This document shows, in pieces, positions 18,190-26,855 of a stretch of 64,000 bases of DNA (position 1 is the stretch's first letter; every line of letters begins with the position of its first letter). Source of the stretch: Paracoccus saliphilus (GTDB lineage: Bacteria > Pseudomonadota > Alphaproteobacteria > Rhodobacterales > Rhodobacteraceae); assembly GCF_028553805.1 (NCBI RefSeq), contig NZ_CP067140.1:310001-374000 (forward strand). Reading direction: 5' to 3'. The position numbers and the translations under genes were made by a program. The notes below the pieces were generated by a model. That model saw only the letters and a program-made list of their open reading frames with translations. It was not told where the DNA came from and made no database searches.

Positions 18190-18816
18190 CTATCGGTGGA
18201 TCACCCGGATCGTTCCGCTGTTTCCGCCACCGCAGAACAGCCTTTCACGACCATCCGATTCAAGCCCGGAGACGCCGGTTCCTTCCGGCATCTCGATGCG
18301 CTCGAATACCTCGCCCGTTTCGGGATCGATGCGCCGAAGGTCGCTTTGCTCGCCCTCCCATGTGCCGTGCCAAAGCTCGTCGTCAACCCAGGTGACGCCA
18401 GTGACGAAGCGATCGGATTCAATCGTGCGAAGCACGGTCCCGGTTTCCGGATCGACCTGGTGGATCTTGCGGCCGCGATGCTGACCAACCCATAGTGAGC
18501 CCTCTGCCCAGGCAAGACCGGAATCCCCGCCATTGCCGGGCGCCGGAATCGTGTGGAGGACGTCGCCGGTATCCGGGTCGATCTTGCGGATCACCGCGTC
18601 GGCGATCTGGAACAAGTATTTCCCGTCAAACGCCGTTCCCGCATCGGCGGCAATCGCCAGTTCCTGCGTAATCTCTCCGTTATCGGGATCGAAGGCGCGC
18701 AAGCCTTCATTGCTGGCGAACCAGACTTTCCGTCCGTCGAAACTGACCCCGTGCACGGTATCGGTGCCCGGAAATGGACCATATTCGCGAATGATTTCTG
18801 CAGAGCTATGTTTCAT
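18190..18816 (-). CDS. Beta-propeller protein, glutamine-cyclotransferase/PQQ-like repeats
   Basis: The 208-residue protein is made of about five repeats of the form 'W/F-x-G/A...D-P-x-T/N-G-x-V/I' (FDPDNGEIT, IDPDTGDVL, VDPETGTVL, IDPETGEVF), typical of a beta-propeller such as glutaminyl-peptide cyclotransferase or streptogramin-lyase-like proteins. There is no signal peptide, so it is probably cytoplasmic. It is short for a full seven-blade propeller, so it may be five-bladed. It lies 9 bp downstream of a minus-strand regulator gene and is probably co-transcribed with it. The ligand is unknown. Confidence 0.65.
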   Translation of the reverse strand: MKHSSAEIIREYGPFPGTDTVHGVSFDGRKVWFASNEGLRAFDPDNGEITQELAIAADAGTAFDGKYLFQIADAVIRKIDPDTGDVLHTIPAPGNGGDSGLAWAEGSLWVGQHRGRKIHQVDPETGTVLRTIESDRFVTGVTWVDDELWHGTWEGEQSDLRRIDPETGEVFERIEMPEGTGVSGLESDGRERLFCGGGNSGTIRVIHR

Positions 18817-18825
18817 GGCCTGATC

Positions 18826-20046
18826 CTAACCTGTCGGCAGTGGTGCCGGGAGTAACAAGCTCGTCGGGAAACCCGGCACGTTCGATGCGATCCAGCGGCG
18901 TGCCCGCCCACGACCGAACCATTCGACCTTACCTTCTTCGGCCAATGCTTCAAGCGCCCGCTGAACTGTGCGGGAGCTGACATCCAGCGCGAGGGCGAGT
19001 GCAGAGCTGGACCATGCTGCGCCATCGGCAAGCAGTGCCAGCAATTCGGCATGATCCCCATCGACCGGAGGCGCCAGAACGGCAACTGCCGTCGTGTCAT
19101 GCGGCTCAAGCCGAAAGCCCCGATCCGTTGCGTTCAATCCGGCAAGCGGTTCGATGAGCTTGCGAAGCCTGCCCATCTCGACACGCAGCCTCGCCCGGTG
19201 CGATTCGTCGGCCTCTCGTGCGCGAAATGCGTGCGCGAGTAGCGTTTGCCGCGAGACGTCCCGTGGCCATGCCTCTGCCAGTGCGCGAGCCAATGCGAAC
19301 AGCACCGGCCTGCCGGCAAGCGGGATCACGGTGTTGCGTCTGCGGAGGGCATTGCGGCACGCGTCGACAATCAGGGTGTCCGAGGCGATCAGCGCTTCGA
19401 CTTCCGCAAGCCCGAGCAGTCTTTCCCGCCCTTCCGAGATCTGGCGTGCGGCAGGCGCTGCCAGGGCTGAAGCCGCGCGCTCGGTTTCGGCCAGAAGCGA
19501 GGGGATACCGGTTTCCTGTGCGGCGTTTCGCGCGTGATCAAGGGCTGACCGGGCGTCTGCCGTTCTGATGCGCCGCATGGCGATGCCGGTGGCGACCAGC
19601 CAATATCCGCAGCGTGAGGCGATCGGCAGCGCGTCGGAATCGAGCATGGAAAGCATCTGCTCCGCCTCGTCGAGCCGTCCGATCAGAAGAAACCGGCGCG
19701 CTTCAAGATAGGCCGCATGTGCGGCATTCACCCGATCCCCATGCGTTTCGAGCGCCTTTCGCGCGGTGTCGAGGGTTTGCAGGGTCCCGCCGAGATCACG
19801 CAATACCAGCGCGATCTCGGTCTCGGCAAGGATGCAGCGGGCTCGCGCCATCGGCTCTTTCGGTCCGAAGGCGCGGACAGCACGCCTGAGCAGATCCCGC
19901 GCATGGGGAAAATCGCCGATCTGGGCCATCGCGATACCGCGCAAGGCGAGTGCCGGCGGGTCCTCGCGCAAGGCGACCCGCTTCATCGCGGCCAGCGGAT
20001 CGCCCGCTGCCAGTGCCCGCGCCGCGGTTGCGATCAGCGGGTCCAT
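18826..20046 (-). CDS. Winged-helix regulator with TPR-like N-terminal region
   Basis: The protein has about 406 residues from ATG 20046 (MDPLIATAARALAAGDPLAAMKRV). The N-terminal half (residues 1-210) is alpha-helical with tetratricopeptide-like pairs (ARDLLRRAVRAFGP, LQTLDTARKALETHGD, GRLDEAEQMLSML). The middle holds a winged-helix-like block (ALAEAWPRDVSRQTLLAHAFRAREADESHRARLRVEMGRLRKLIEPL), and a second helix-turn-helix lies near the C-terminus (WSSSALALALDVSSRTVQRALEALAEEGKVEWFGRG). It is divergent from the small membrane protein/DUF899 pair, 93 bp away, and sits ahead of the beta-propeller gene; it probably controls both units. Confidence 0.65.
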   Translation of the reverse strand: MDPLIATAARALAAGDPLAAMKRVALREDPPALALRGIAMAQIGDFPHARDLLRRAVRAFGPKEPMARARCILAETEIALVLRDLGGTLQTLDTARKALETHGDRVNAAHAAYLEARRFLLIGRLDEAEQMLSMLDSDALPIASRCGYWLVATGIAMRRIRTADARSALDHARNAAQETGIPSLLAETERAASALAAPAARQISEGRERLLGLAEVEALIASDTLIVDACRNALRRRNTVIPLAGRPVLFALARALAEAWPRDVSRQTLLAHAFRAREADESHRARLRVEMGRLRKLIEPLAGLNATDRGFRLEPHDTTAVAVLAPPVDGDHAELLALLADGAAWSSSALALALDVSSRTVQRALEALAEEGKVEWFGRGRARRWIASNVPGFPTSLLLPAPLPTG

Positions 20047-20139
20047 CGGAATCCCGTCACGCTTGTTACTCTCACCCGGCCTCCGCTTTGTCGTAGCCTT
20101 CGAAGTGGTCCTACACGAGATTTGATCGGGAGCCGGAAA

Positions 20140-20403
20140 ATGACAAGCTCTACAGTCACAGACAGAACAGCTGCGCGCGCCCCGCAAGCCCGGAACTGGC
20201 TTGCCCTCGCCGCTTCGCCGACCTTTGCCTTCATGGCATGGGTCGAGGCGGAGGGCATGGCTGCCCTGTGTTCGCCGGGTACGGGCATCGGCAGCATGAG
20301 CATGATGTATCTGCTGATGAGCCTGTTTCACCTGCCGGCCTGGTTAAGACGCGACCCTCACGGGTCGAGGACAAATCGTCAACCGACAACGGAAGGAGAC
20401 TGA
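20140..20403 (+). CDS. Small membrane protein ahead of DUF899 gene
   Basis: The 87-residue protein has two hydrophobic segments, about residues 19-35 (NWLALAASPTFAFMAWV) and 48-68 (GIGSMSMMYLLMSLFHLPAWL), and a basic polar tail. The ATG at 20140 has GGGAG 7 nt upstream. The stop is 3 bp before the DUF899 gene, so the two are translationally linked. A larger frame through the regulator gene upstream is not real. Function unknown. Confidence 0.65.
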   Translation: MTSSTVTDRTAARAPQARNWLALAASPTFAFMAWVEAEGMAALCSPGTGIGSMSMMYLLMSLFHLPAWLRRDPHGSRTNRQPTTEGD

Positions 20404-20406
20404 ACC

Positions 20407-21099
20407 ATGACTCATGCAATCGTTTCACACGAAGAATGGCTGGAAGCCCGCAAGGCGCTGCTTGCCAGGGAGCGCGACATGACCCACCAGCTTGACGCCC
20501 TGCGCGCCGAACGCCGAAAACTGCCCTGGGTCAGGGTCGAGAAGCCCTATATTTTCGAAGGACCCGAGGGGAAATGCTCCCTTGGCGACCTGTTCGGCGA
20601 CCGCAGTCAGCTTGCGATCTATCATTTCATGCTGGCGCCGGGCTCGGATCACATCTGCCCCGGCTGCTCCTATACCGTCGATCACGTCGATGCGGCGCGG
20701 CAGCATTTCGAACAGGCCGATCTCGCATTCGCCGCGGTTTCGCGCGCTCCGATTCGGCGGATCGACGAGGTCAAAACCCGGATGGGCTGGACCTTCCCCT
20801 GGGTTTCCTCGGGAGAGAGCGATTTCAACTATGATTTCGGCGTGTCATTCACTGCCGAAGATCGCGCCGCCGGTCGTGCGATCTATAATTACGGCACGAT
20901 GATCGAGAACAGCGAGGAAATGTTCGGCATCAGCATCTTCGTGAAGGACGAGGATGGTAGCATCTTTCACACCTACTCGACCTATCACCGTGGCACCGAA
21001 TTGCTCATGGGCGCGTTCAACTGGCTCGACCTGACGCCCAAGGGGCGGAACGAGACCGGTGGCACGATGAACTGGGTACGGCTGCATGACGAGTACTGA
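20407..21099 (+). CDS. DUF899 family thioredoxin-like protein
   Basis: The 230-residue protein is a member of DUF899, a thioredoxin-fold family. It has the N-terminal helix (SHEEWLEARKALLARERDMTHQLDALRAERRKLPWVRV) and the core LGDLFGDRSQLAIYHFMLAPGSDHICPGCSYTVDHVDAARQHFE. The CPGC in that segment (about residue 79) lies where a redox motif would be. Catalytic activity has not been shown for the family as far as I know. The strong ribosome-binding site GGAAGGAGA precedes it. It follows a two-helix membrane protein and is opposite a winged-helix regulator. Confidence 0.8.
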   Translation: MTHAIVSHEEWLEARKALLARERDMTHQLDALRAERRKLPWVRVEKPYIFEGPEGKCSLGDLFGDRSQLAIYHFMLAPGSDHICPGCSYTVDHVDAARQHFEQADLAFAAVSRAPIRRIDEVKTRMGWTFPWVSSGESDFNYDFGVSFTAEDRAAGRAIYNYGTMIENSEEMFGISIFVKDEDGSIFHTYSTYHRGTELLMGAFNWLDLTPKGRNETGGTMNWVRLHDEY

Positions 21100-21152
21100 A
21101 CCGCATTGTATGGGTCTGATGCCGTAAATGCGGAGCATCTCGGTCGGCTTGC

Positions 21153-21168
21153 ACGGGCATTAGCCCGT
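21153..21168. terminator. Hairpin at convergent DUF899 / phosphatase gene ends
   Basis: ACGGGC (21153-21158), loop ATTA, GCCCGT (21163-21168) form a 6-bp stem in the 60-bp convergent gap and across the phosphatase stop codon. There is no U-tract; weak support. Confidence 0.3.
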
Positions 21169-21900
21169 CACGCCGACCTGCTCTGGCAGCAATGGAGTAC
21201 GGCCCTCATCGGTCAGAAGCCATGTCCCCGCGGGTTCGATCACGACAGCACAGAGGGGCCTGCCATATGCGGCGCCCCCATCGATATTCAGGCGGTTACC
21301 GTAATGGGTGGCGCTGCGGATCGCCGTATGTCCGTGGACGATTAGCGGGCCATGATCCGCGCCGCTCTCCAGAAAGCCCTTGCGAATCCAGACCAGGTCA
21401 AGCTCGGCTTGATCCTGCAGGTCGATACCCGGCCTGATCCCGGCATGAACGACCAAGGCCAGGGGATGCAGGAACCATAGCGGCAAGGATGCCAGGAAAT
21501 CGGCGTGGGCCGGGGGCACCGCCTGCACGGCCTCGGCATGGAGGCGGTGTCGCGGTAGCGTGGGATCGACGCCGTAAGAGGCAAGCGTTGCCTCCGCCCC
21601 CAAGCCCGGATGATCGACCCAATGCTCTGGCGAACTCAGTCCGGGATCGATCCAGTCGGGGTCGCGCAGGAAATTCGGCAGGAAGCGATCATGATTGCCT
21701 TGGGTCACGATCCATGGCCGGCCATCACGCTGTCCCCTGGACAGGTATTCCACGACGCCCCTGGAATCCGGACCACGATCGATCAGGTCGCCGACATGGA
21801 TGATCAGCGCATCCTGCCCGCCATCGCGCATGATCCGCGCATGTGCGTTTTTCAGCAACTCCAACTGGCCGTGAATGTCCCCGATTGCATAAAATCGCAT
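21160..21900 (-). CDS. Metallophosphoesterase, serine/threonine protein phosphatase type (PP2A-like/PrpE-ApaH-like)
   Basis: The 246-residue protein from ATG 21900 (MRFYAIGDIHGQLELLKNA) has the calcineurin-like metal motifs in order: GDIHG (7-11), GDLIDRGPDSRG, GNHD, and a later histidine pair (VVHAGIRPG and IVHGHTAI). It could dephosphorylate phosphoproteins or diadenosine polyphosphates. An in-frame extension to 21969 is rejected, because the beta strand before GDIHG is only just complete from 21900 and GGGAGG precedes this ATG. It lies downstream of serA on the same strand, separated by a strong hairpin. Confidence 0.85.
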   Translation of the reverse strand: MRFYAIGDIHGQLELLKNAHARIMRDGGQDALIIHVGDLIDRGPDSRGVVEYLSRGQRDGRPWIVTQGNHDRFLPNFLRDPDWIDPGLSSPEHWVDHPGLGAEATLASYGVDPTLPRHRLHAEAVQAVPPAHADFLASLPLWFLHPLALVVHAGIRPGIDLQDQAELDLVWIRKGFLESGADHGPLIVHGHTAIRSATHYGNRLNIDGGAAYGRPLCAVVIEPAGTWLLTDEGRTPLLPEQVGVTG

Positions 21901-21935
21901 GCGGCCTCCCGGCGGCTGTGGAAATGGACATGTAT

Positions 21936-21959
21936 CGCGCCGTCCCGAGGGACGGCGCG
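21936..21959 (-). terminator. Strong hairpin after serA
   Basis: A perfect 11-bp GC-rich stem with a 2-nt apex lies between the serA stop and the phosphatase start (left arm CGCGCCGTCCC, right arm GGGACGGCGCG). No T-run follows on the minus strand, so termination would be weak or Rho-assisted. Confidence 0.55.
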
Positions 21960-21969
21960 CATAGGGCAA

Positions 21970-23559
21970 TCAGACCTCGAATTTCAGCCTGCGAGCCTGC
22001 AGGAACTTACCGGTATTTTGCAGCGCCGCCAATGCCGCGTCGCTGATCGCTTCGTCCAGATACAGGATCGCGATGGCATCTTCGCCATTCGCGGAACGGC
22101 CAAGCGTGAAATTCGCGATATTCACGCCCAGATCTCCAAGTGTTGCCCCAAGGGCGCCGATCACGCCGGGCACGTCCTTGTTGCGGGTGTAAAGCATATG
22201 CTCGCCGATCTCTGCATCCACATTGATCCCGCGGATCTGGATGAAGCGCGGCTTGCCATCGCTGAACACCGTGCCGGCGATGGATCTTTCGCGCTCCGAA
22301 GTCACCACGGTCAGTTTGATATAGCCCTCGAATACCCCGGCCTGATCCTGCCGCGTGGTCGCGACCTGGATACCGCGATCCTTGGCGATGACGGGGGCGG
22401 AAACCGTGTTCACATCCGGATTGGTTGCCTTCATCACTCCGGCAATCACCGACGCGTTCAGCGCGTTCAGGTTCATCTCCGAAACGCAGCCATCGTAAAG
22501 CACGTTGATCGCCCGGATCGGCTCATCCGTCATCTGCCCGACAAAGGCGCCCAGATGCCCGGCTAGCTTGATCCATGGTCCCATGACAGAGGCTTCTTCG
22601 GCTGTCACCGAAGGCATGTTCAGCGCGTTCTGCACCGCTCCGGTCAGCAGGTAGTCCGACATCTGCTCGGCCACCTGAAGGGCGACATTTTCCTGCGCCT
22701 CGGTGGTCGAGGCCCCCAGATGCGGTGTCACCACGACATTCGGCAGGTTGAAAAGCGGGCTTTCCTTGGCCGGCTCGACCGCGAAAACGTCCAGGGCCGC
22801 CCCGGCGACCCGGCCATCCTTCAAGGCCTCGGCCAATGCTTCTTCGTCAACCAGCCCGCCACGCGCGCAGTTGATGATCCGCACACCCGGCTTCAGTTTG
22901 GCGATGGCCTCGCGCGACAGGATGTTGCGGGTCTTGTCAGTCAGCGGCACGTGGAAGGTGATGAAATCGGCGCGTCCCAACAGATCATCCAGCTCGACCT
23001 TGGTCACACCGATCTCCTTGGCCCGCTCTTCCGACAGGAAGGGATCATAGGCCAGCACCTTCATATGCAGCCCCAGGGCTCGGTCGATGACGATCGATCC
23101 GATATTGCCCGCACCGATCACGCCAAGCGTCTTGTTGAACAGCTCGACACCCATGAAACGGCTCTTCTCCCATTTCCCGGCATGAGTCGAGGCGCTTGCC
23201 TCGGGCAGTTGCCGGGCGACGGCGAACATCATCGCGATGGCATGCTCGGCTGTCGTCACGCTGTTGCCGAAAGGCGTGTTCATCACGATCACGCCCTTCT
23301 TCGAGGCAGCGGGAATATCGACATTGTCGACCCCGATCCCGGCACGGCCCACGACCTTCAGATTGGTCGCGCGTTCCAACAGTTTCTCTGTCACCTTTGT
23401 GGCCGAACGAATGGCCAGCCCGTCATACTGCCCGATCACTTCGGCCAGCTTTTCCTTGTCCTTGCCCAAATCGGGCATGTAATCCACCTCGACTCCGCGA
23501 TCGCGGAAAATCTGAACGGCGGTTTCCGACAGCTTGTCGGATACGAGAACCTTCGGCAT
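21970..23559 (-). CDS. serA: D-3-phosphoglycerate dehydrogenase
   Basis: The protein has 529 residues from ATG 23559 (MPKVLVSDKLSETAVQIFRD), chosen because AAGAGG lies 9 nt upstream; ATG 23568 is directly abutted to that site. It oxidises 3-phosphoglycerate to phosphohydroxypyruvate with NAD+, the first step of serine synthesis. Rossmann motif GVIGAGNIGSIV, NCARGGLVDEEAL and the catalytic histidine in VTPHLGASTTEAQ are present. Residues ~320-440 are the intervening (ASB) domain, and the C-terminal ACT domain (about 455-529) may bind serine. It lies downstream of serC, 128 bp apart. Confidence 0.96.
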   Translation of the reverse strand: MPKVLVSDKLSETAVQIFRDRGVEVDYMPDLGKDKEKLAEVIGQYDGLAIRSATKVTEKLLERATNLKVVGRAGIGVDNVDIPAASKKGVIVMNTPFGNSVTTAEHAIAMMFAVARQLPEASASTHAGKWEKSRFMGVELFNKTLGVIGAGNIGSIVIDRALGLHMKVLAYDPFLSEERAKEIGVTKVELDDLLGRADFITFHVPLTDKTRNILSREAIAKLKPGVRIINCARGGLVDEEALAEALKDGRVAGAALDVFAVEPAKESPLFNLPNVVVTPHLGASTTEAQENVALQVAEQMSDYLLTGAVQNALNMPSVTAEEASVMGPWIKLAGHLGAFVGQMTDEPIRAINVLYDGCVSEMNLNALNASVIAGVMKATNPDVNTVSAPVIAKDRGIQVATTRQDQAGVFEGYIKLTVVTSERERSIAGTVFSDGKPRFIQIRGINVDAEIGEHMLYTRNKDVPGVIGALGATLGDLGVNIANFTLGRSANGEDAIAILYLDEAISDAALAALQNTGKFLQARRLKFEV

Positions 23560-23687
23560 GTCTGTCATCCTCTTGAGTTGATGCGCCGCGTGTTTTCTTT
23601 GCCGGTCGCATCTTCTTCTTTGTACAAATACCTTCGGGAGGGTCCGGGGAGAGCAGAAAGCCCTCTCCGGAAATCGCGCGACGTTGA

Positions 23688-24836
23688 TCAGTCCTGCGCC
23701 GTCAGTTCGGCACGATAGGCCCATTCGATCCACGGCATCAGCGCCGCGACATCGGATGCCTCGACGGTCGAGCCGCACCAGATCCGCAGCCCCGGAGGCG
23801 CATCGCGATATGCCCCTGCATCCAGGGCCACACCTTCCTTTTCCAGCCGTTTCGCGACCGCCTTTGCGAAGCTCGCACCATCCTTGATCGCGGGATCGGT
23901 GAACTTGAGACAGACAGAAGTCGTCGAAGCCGTCGCCGGGTCGTCGGCGAGGTCGGCGATCCAGTTCTTGTCGGCGATGAAGTCACGCACGGCGGCGGCA
24001 TTGGCATCGGCGCGGGCGATCAGCCCCTGCAACCCGCCGATCTTTTGCGCCCATTTCAGCGCGGCAAGATAGTCCTCTACCGCCAGCATCGAGGGGGTGT
24101 TGATCGTCTCGCCCCGGAAAATACCTTCGTTCAGCTTGCCGCCCTTGGTCAGCCGGAAAATCTTCGGCAAGGGACGGTCCGGTGTGAAACCTTCCAGCCG
24201 CTCGACGGCGCGGGGCGAGAGGATCAGCATGCCATGCGCGGCCTCGCCGCCCAGCACCTTCTGCCAGCTGAAGGTCACCACATCCAGCTTGTCCCAGGGA
24301 AGCTCCATCGCGAAGGCGGCACTGGTTGCGTCGCAGATCGTCAGCCCCTCACGCTCCGCCGGGATCGCGTCGCCATTCGGAACCCGCACGCCCGAGGTGG
24401 TGCCGTTCCAGGTGAATACCACGTCGCGGGAGAAATCGACCTGCGCGAAATCGACGATCTGGCCGTAATCGGCCTTGCGCACGGTCGCATCCAGCTTGAG
24501 CTGCTTGACGGCATCGGTCACCCAGCCTTCGCCAAAGCTTTCCCATGCCAGCATCTCGACCGGGCGCTCACCCAACATGGTCCACATCGCCATTTCGACC
24601 GCCCCGGTATCCGAGGCAGGCACGATGCCGATCCGGTAATCGGCTGGCACGTTCAGAACTTCGCGGGTCAGATCGATCGCCTCGGCCAGCTTCGCCTTAC
24701 CGACAGCGGCACGATGCGAACGGCCAAGCGGAGCATCCACCAGCAGGTTCAGATCATATTCGGGGAATTTGGCACAAGGGCCAGAGGAAAAACGCGGATT
24801 AGCCGGCCGCGTGGCCGGGATCGGATGATCGGTCAT
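23688..24836 (-). CDS. serC: Phosphoserine aminotransferase
   Basis: The protein has 382 residues from ATG 24836 ([20 protein letters not shown]). It converts phosphohydroxypyruvate and glutamate to phosphoserine and is also able to serve pyridoxal phosphate synthesis. It belongs to the longer alphaproteobacterial-type SerC. The PLP lysine is in [18 protein letters not shown] (near 196), with the upstream [24 protein letters not shown] precedes the ATG; the open frame continues to 24902 through a leader hairpin and is rejected. It heads the serC-serA pair. Confidence 0.95.
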   Translation of the reverse strand: MTDHPIPATRPANPRFSSGPCAKFPEYDLNLLVDAPLGRSHRAAVGKAKLAEAIDLTREVLNVPADYRIGIVPASDTGAVEMAMWTMLGERPVEMLAWESFGEGWVTDAVKQLKLDATVRKADYGQIVDFAQVDFSRDVVFTWNGTTSGVRVPNGDAIPAEREGLTICDATSAAFAMELPWDKLDVVTFSWQKVLGGEAAHGMLILSPRAVERLEGFTPDRPLPKIFRLTKGGKLNEGIFRGETINTPSMLAVEDYLAALKWAQKIGGLQGLIARADANAAAVRDFIADKNWIADLADDPATASTTSVCLKFTDPAIKDGASFAKAVAKRLEKEGVALDAGAYRDAPPGLRIWCGSTVEASDVAALMPWIEWAYRAELTAQD

Positions 24837-24855
24837 GTAACTCAGCCTTCCAGCT

Positions 24856-24900
24856 AAAAGCCCCTCGTTGGGGAGGGGTGTCCCGCTGTCGGACATACCC
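24856..24900 (-). promoter_or_regulatory. serC leader hairpin, candidate serC RNA motif or attenuator
   Basis: On the minus strand a 6-bp stem CCCCTC-CCCAAC-GAGGGG (24878 to 24861) is followed at once by CTTTT (24860-24856), then the serC ribosome-binding site and ATG 20 nt on. Just 5' of it is the run GACAGCGGGACA. A conserved 'serC' RNA motif upstream of serC is known in alphaproteobacteria; position and hairpin fit it, but I cannot confirm the covariance model. It also has the shape of an intrinsic terminator. Confidence 0.4.
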
Positions 24901-25029
24901 AAACCCTGAAATTACTGCAACAGAAAAGAATTCGGTCCAGCAGGGCCGTGCTGTATATCGGCCTTGCCGAGAGCAGGAAAACCGGCGCATCGCGGGTGAA
25001 GACATGGTTTCCGTCGCGTATTTGCCGGA

Positions 25030-25794
25030 TCAAGAGGTCATGGACAGAAAGCGCAGCACGCGCGTCCCGTCCGCAGGATCGATCAATTCGGTCGCGCGCA
25101 CAGCGAAAACGCAATGCAGCAGGTCTGGTGTCAGGATCTCGGCCGGAGAGCCGAGCGCGATCAGCCTGCCTTGATGCAGGACTCCTAACCGGTCGCAGGA
25201 CATCGCCTGATTGAGATCATGCAATGCGACAACGGTGGTCAGGCCCAATTGGCCGATCAGCCGCATGATCGAAAGCTGATGATGGATGTCGAGGTGATTG
25301 GTCGGCTCGTCCAGCAGCAGAAGTTGCGGGGATTGCGCAAGGGCGCGGGCGATATGAACGCGCTGACGCTCGCCGCCCGACAGGGTGATCCAGTCGCGGG
25401 TTTCGAAGCCCTGCATCTCGACCGTCGCCAGCGCGTTGGCGACATGCCGGCTGTCCTCCTCCGACCATGGACGTAACGCGTCCAGCCACGGGGTGCGGCC
25501 CAGTTCGACCGCGTCCCGGACGGTTATGCGGTCCGAGGTGTCGGCCTGCTGTGCGACGAAGGCGATGATGCGGGCAATGTCGCGCTGGCGCATACGGGCG
25601 AGTTCCTGTCCAGCCAGTTCGATATGACCCTGGGACGGTTTCAGCAATCCTGCCAGCATACGCAGCAATGTCGATTTGCCGGAACCGTTCGGGCCGATCA
25701 GCCCCAGAACTTCGCCTTTTTCGACCTCCAGGGTAGCGCCCTGCAGGATGGTCTTGCCGCGTGTGCGCCAGCCCAGATCACTCGCTCGGATCAT
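25030..25794 (-). CDS. ABC transporter ATPase, FecE/BtuD type (predicted corrinoid import)
   Basis: The 254-residue protein from ATG 25794 (MIRASDLGWRTRGKTIL) has Walker A GPNGSGKST (34-42), signature LSGGE (138-142), Walker B LLLLDEP (158-164) and switch histidine in VVALHDLNQA. It belongs to the FecCD/BtuCD importer ATPases. The ATG overlaps the permease stop (TGATG), so translation is coupled. A much longer open frame continues upstream inside the permease gene, but that part has no homologous content. Because a cobalamin riboswitch controls the operon, the cargo is most likely a corrinoid rather than iron. Confidence 0.88.
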   Translation of the reverse strand: MIRASDLGWRTRGKTILQGATLEVEKGEVLGLIGPNGSGKSTLLRMLAGLLKPSQGHIELAGQELARMRQRDIARIIAFVAQQADTSDRITVRDAVELGRTPWLDALRPWSEEDSRHVANALATVEMQGFETRDWITLSGGERQRVHIARALAQSPQLLLLDEPTNHLDIHHQLSIMRLIGQLGLTTVVALHDLNQAMSCDRLGVLHQGRLIALGSPAEILTPDLLHCVFAVRATELIDPADGTRVLRFLSMTS

Positions 25795-26855
25795 CACGAT
25801 GAAGCCCTTCCGCGGATCAGGATCAGGGCAAAGGCAGGGGCCCCGACCAGGGCGGTGACGACCCCGATGGGCAACACCTGACCGGGGATCATGACGCGCG
25901 ACAGGATGTCTGCGGCGATCAGGAATACCATGCCTATCAGTGCAGAGGCGGGCACCAGCCGTGAATGACGGACACCGACCAGGAACCGTGCGGCATGGGG
26001 GACGACAAGCCCCACGAAGCCGATCGAGCCGACGATCGAGACCATCACGGCCGTTGCAATCGCCGCTCCGAGGATCAGAACCGCCTGCACTTGCCGGACC
26101 GGTATGCCCAGGGATGCCGCCGATTCCGAGCCGAAGGTAAAGGCGTCCAGTGCGCGAAGATGCCACAGCCCGATCAACAGCACCATCGCGGCAGCGGGGA
26201 GCGCCAGCCACACGTCGTCCCATCGCACGCCTGACAGATTGCCCAGCAGCCAGAACATGATCCCGCGGGCCTGCTCGGCATTGGCCGAGCGTGCGATGAT
26301 GAAAGAGGTCAGGGCATTGAACAACTGTGATCCGGCAATGCCAGCCAGAATGATTTGCCCGGCTCCTCGCAGTCCCGTTCCGCCGCCCGAGAGTTGCGCC
26401 AGCAGCGTGACGAGGCCGAAAGCCAGTAACGCTCCCAGCAGGGCACCTGCCGACATCGGCACCATGCCGGCGCCCACGCCTGCCACGGCGATCAGTACCG
26501 CGCCTGTCGAGGCTCCGGCCGATATGCCCAACAGATAAGGATCGGCCAGCGCGTTGCGCAACAGCGATTGCAGGATCACCCCGCAGATCGCCAGCGCCGC
26601 GCCACAGGCCCCGGCGACCAGAGCACGGGTCAACCGATAGGCCCAGATGATACCCTCGTCGATGGGATCGACGGCATAGCCCGCGTCCCACAGCCGGTTG
26701 GCCAATACTTGCAATACCGTGCTCAGCGGAATTCGCGTTTCGCCGATACAGACTCCGGCAAACAGCGCGGCGACCGGAATCGCCGCGACACCGATCCAGC
26801 GCATCGCCTGCCGGCCGCGTATAACCGTCTGTGTTCCGGTCAGCGCCAAAGTCAT
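25794..26855 (-). CDS. ABC transporter permease, FecCD/BtuC family (predicted corrinoid import)
   Basis: The 353-residue protein with about ten hydrophobic helices is a FecCD-type permease. Family signatures include VILQSLLRNALADPYLLGISAGASTGA (cytoplasmic loop for ATPase contact, about residues 93-120), GSIGFVGLVVPHAARFLVG near 268 and DILSRVMIPGQVLPIGVVTALVGAPAF near 318. Its ATG overlaps the stop of the binding-protein gene by 4 nt. It functions as a homodimer in the inner membrane. Confidence 0.9.
   Translation of the reverse strand: MTLALTGTQTVIRGRQAMRWIGVAAIPVAALFAGVCIGETRIPLSTVLQVLANRLWDAGYAVDPIDEGIIWAYRLTRALVAGACGAALAICGVILQSLLRNALADPYLLGISAGASTGAVLIAVAGVGAGMVPMSAGALLGALLAFGLVTLLAQLSGGGTGLRGAGQIILAGIAGSQLFNALTSFIIARSANAEQARGIMFWLLGNLSGVRWDDVWLALPAAAMVLLIGLWHLRALDAFTFGSESAASLGIPVRQVQAVLILGAAIATAVMVSIVGSIGFVGLVVPHAARFLVGVRHSRLVPASALIGMVFLIAADILSRVMIPGQVLPIGVVTALVGAPAFALILIRGRASS

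Noticed and set aside
23655..23682. Hairpin between serC and serA as terminator
   Set aside because: The stem needs a bulge and has no U-tract, and serA probably needs transcription from serC; not convincing enough to list.
25795..26691. Long in-frame extension of the importer ATPase gene
   Set aside because: It reads the permease gene in another phase; the ATPase family begins at 25794 and the extension is arginine/glycine-rich nonsense.
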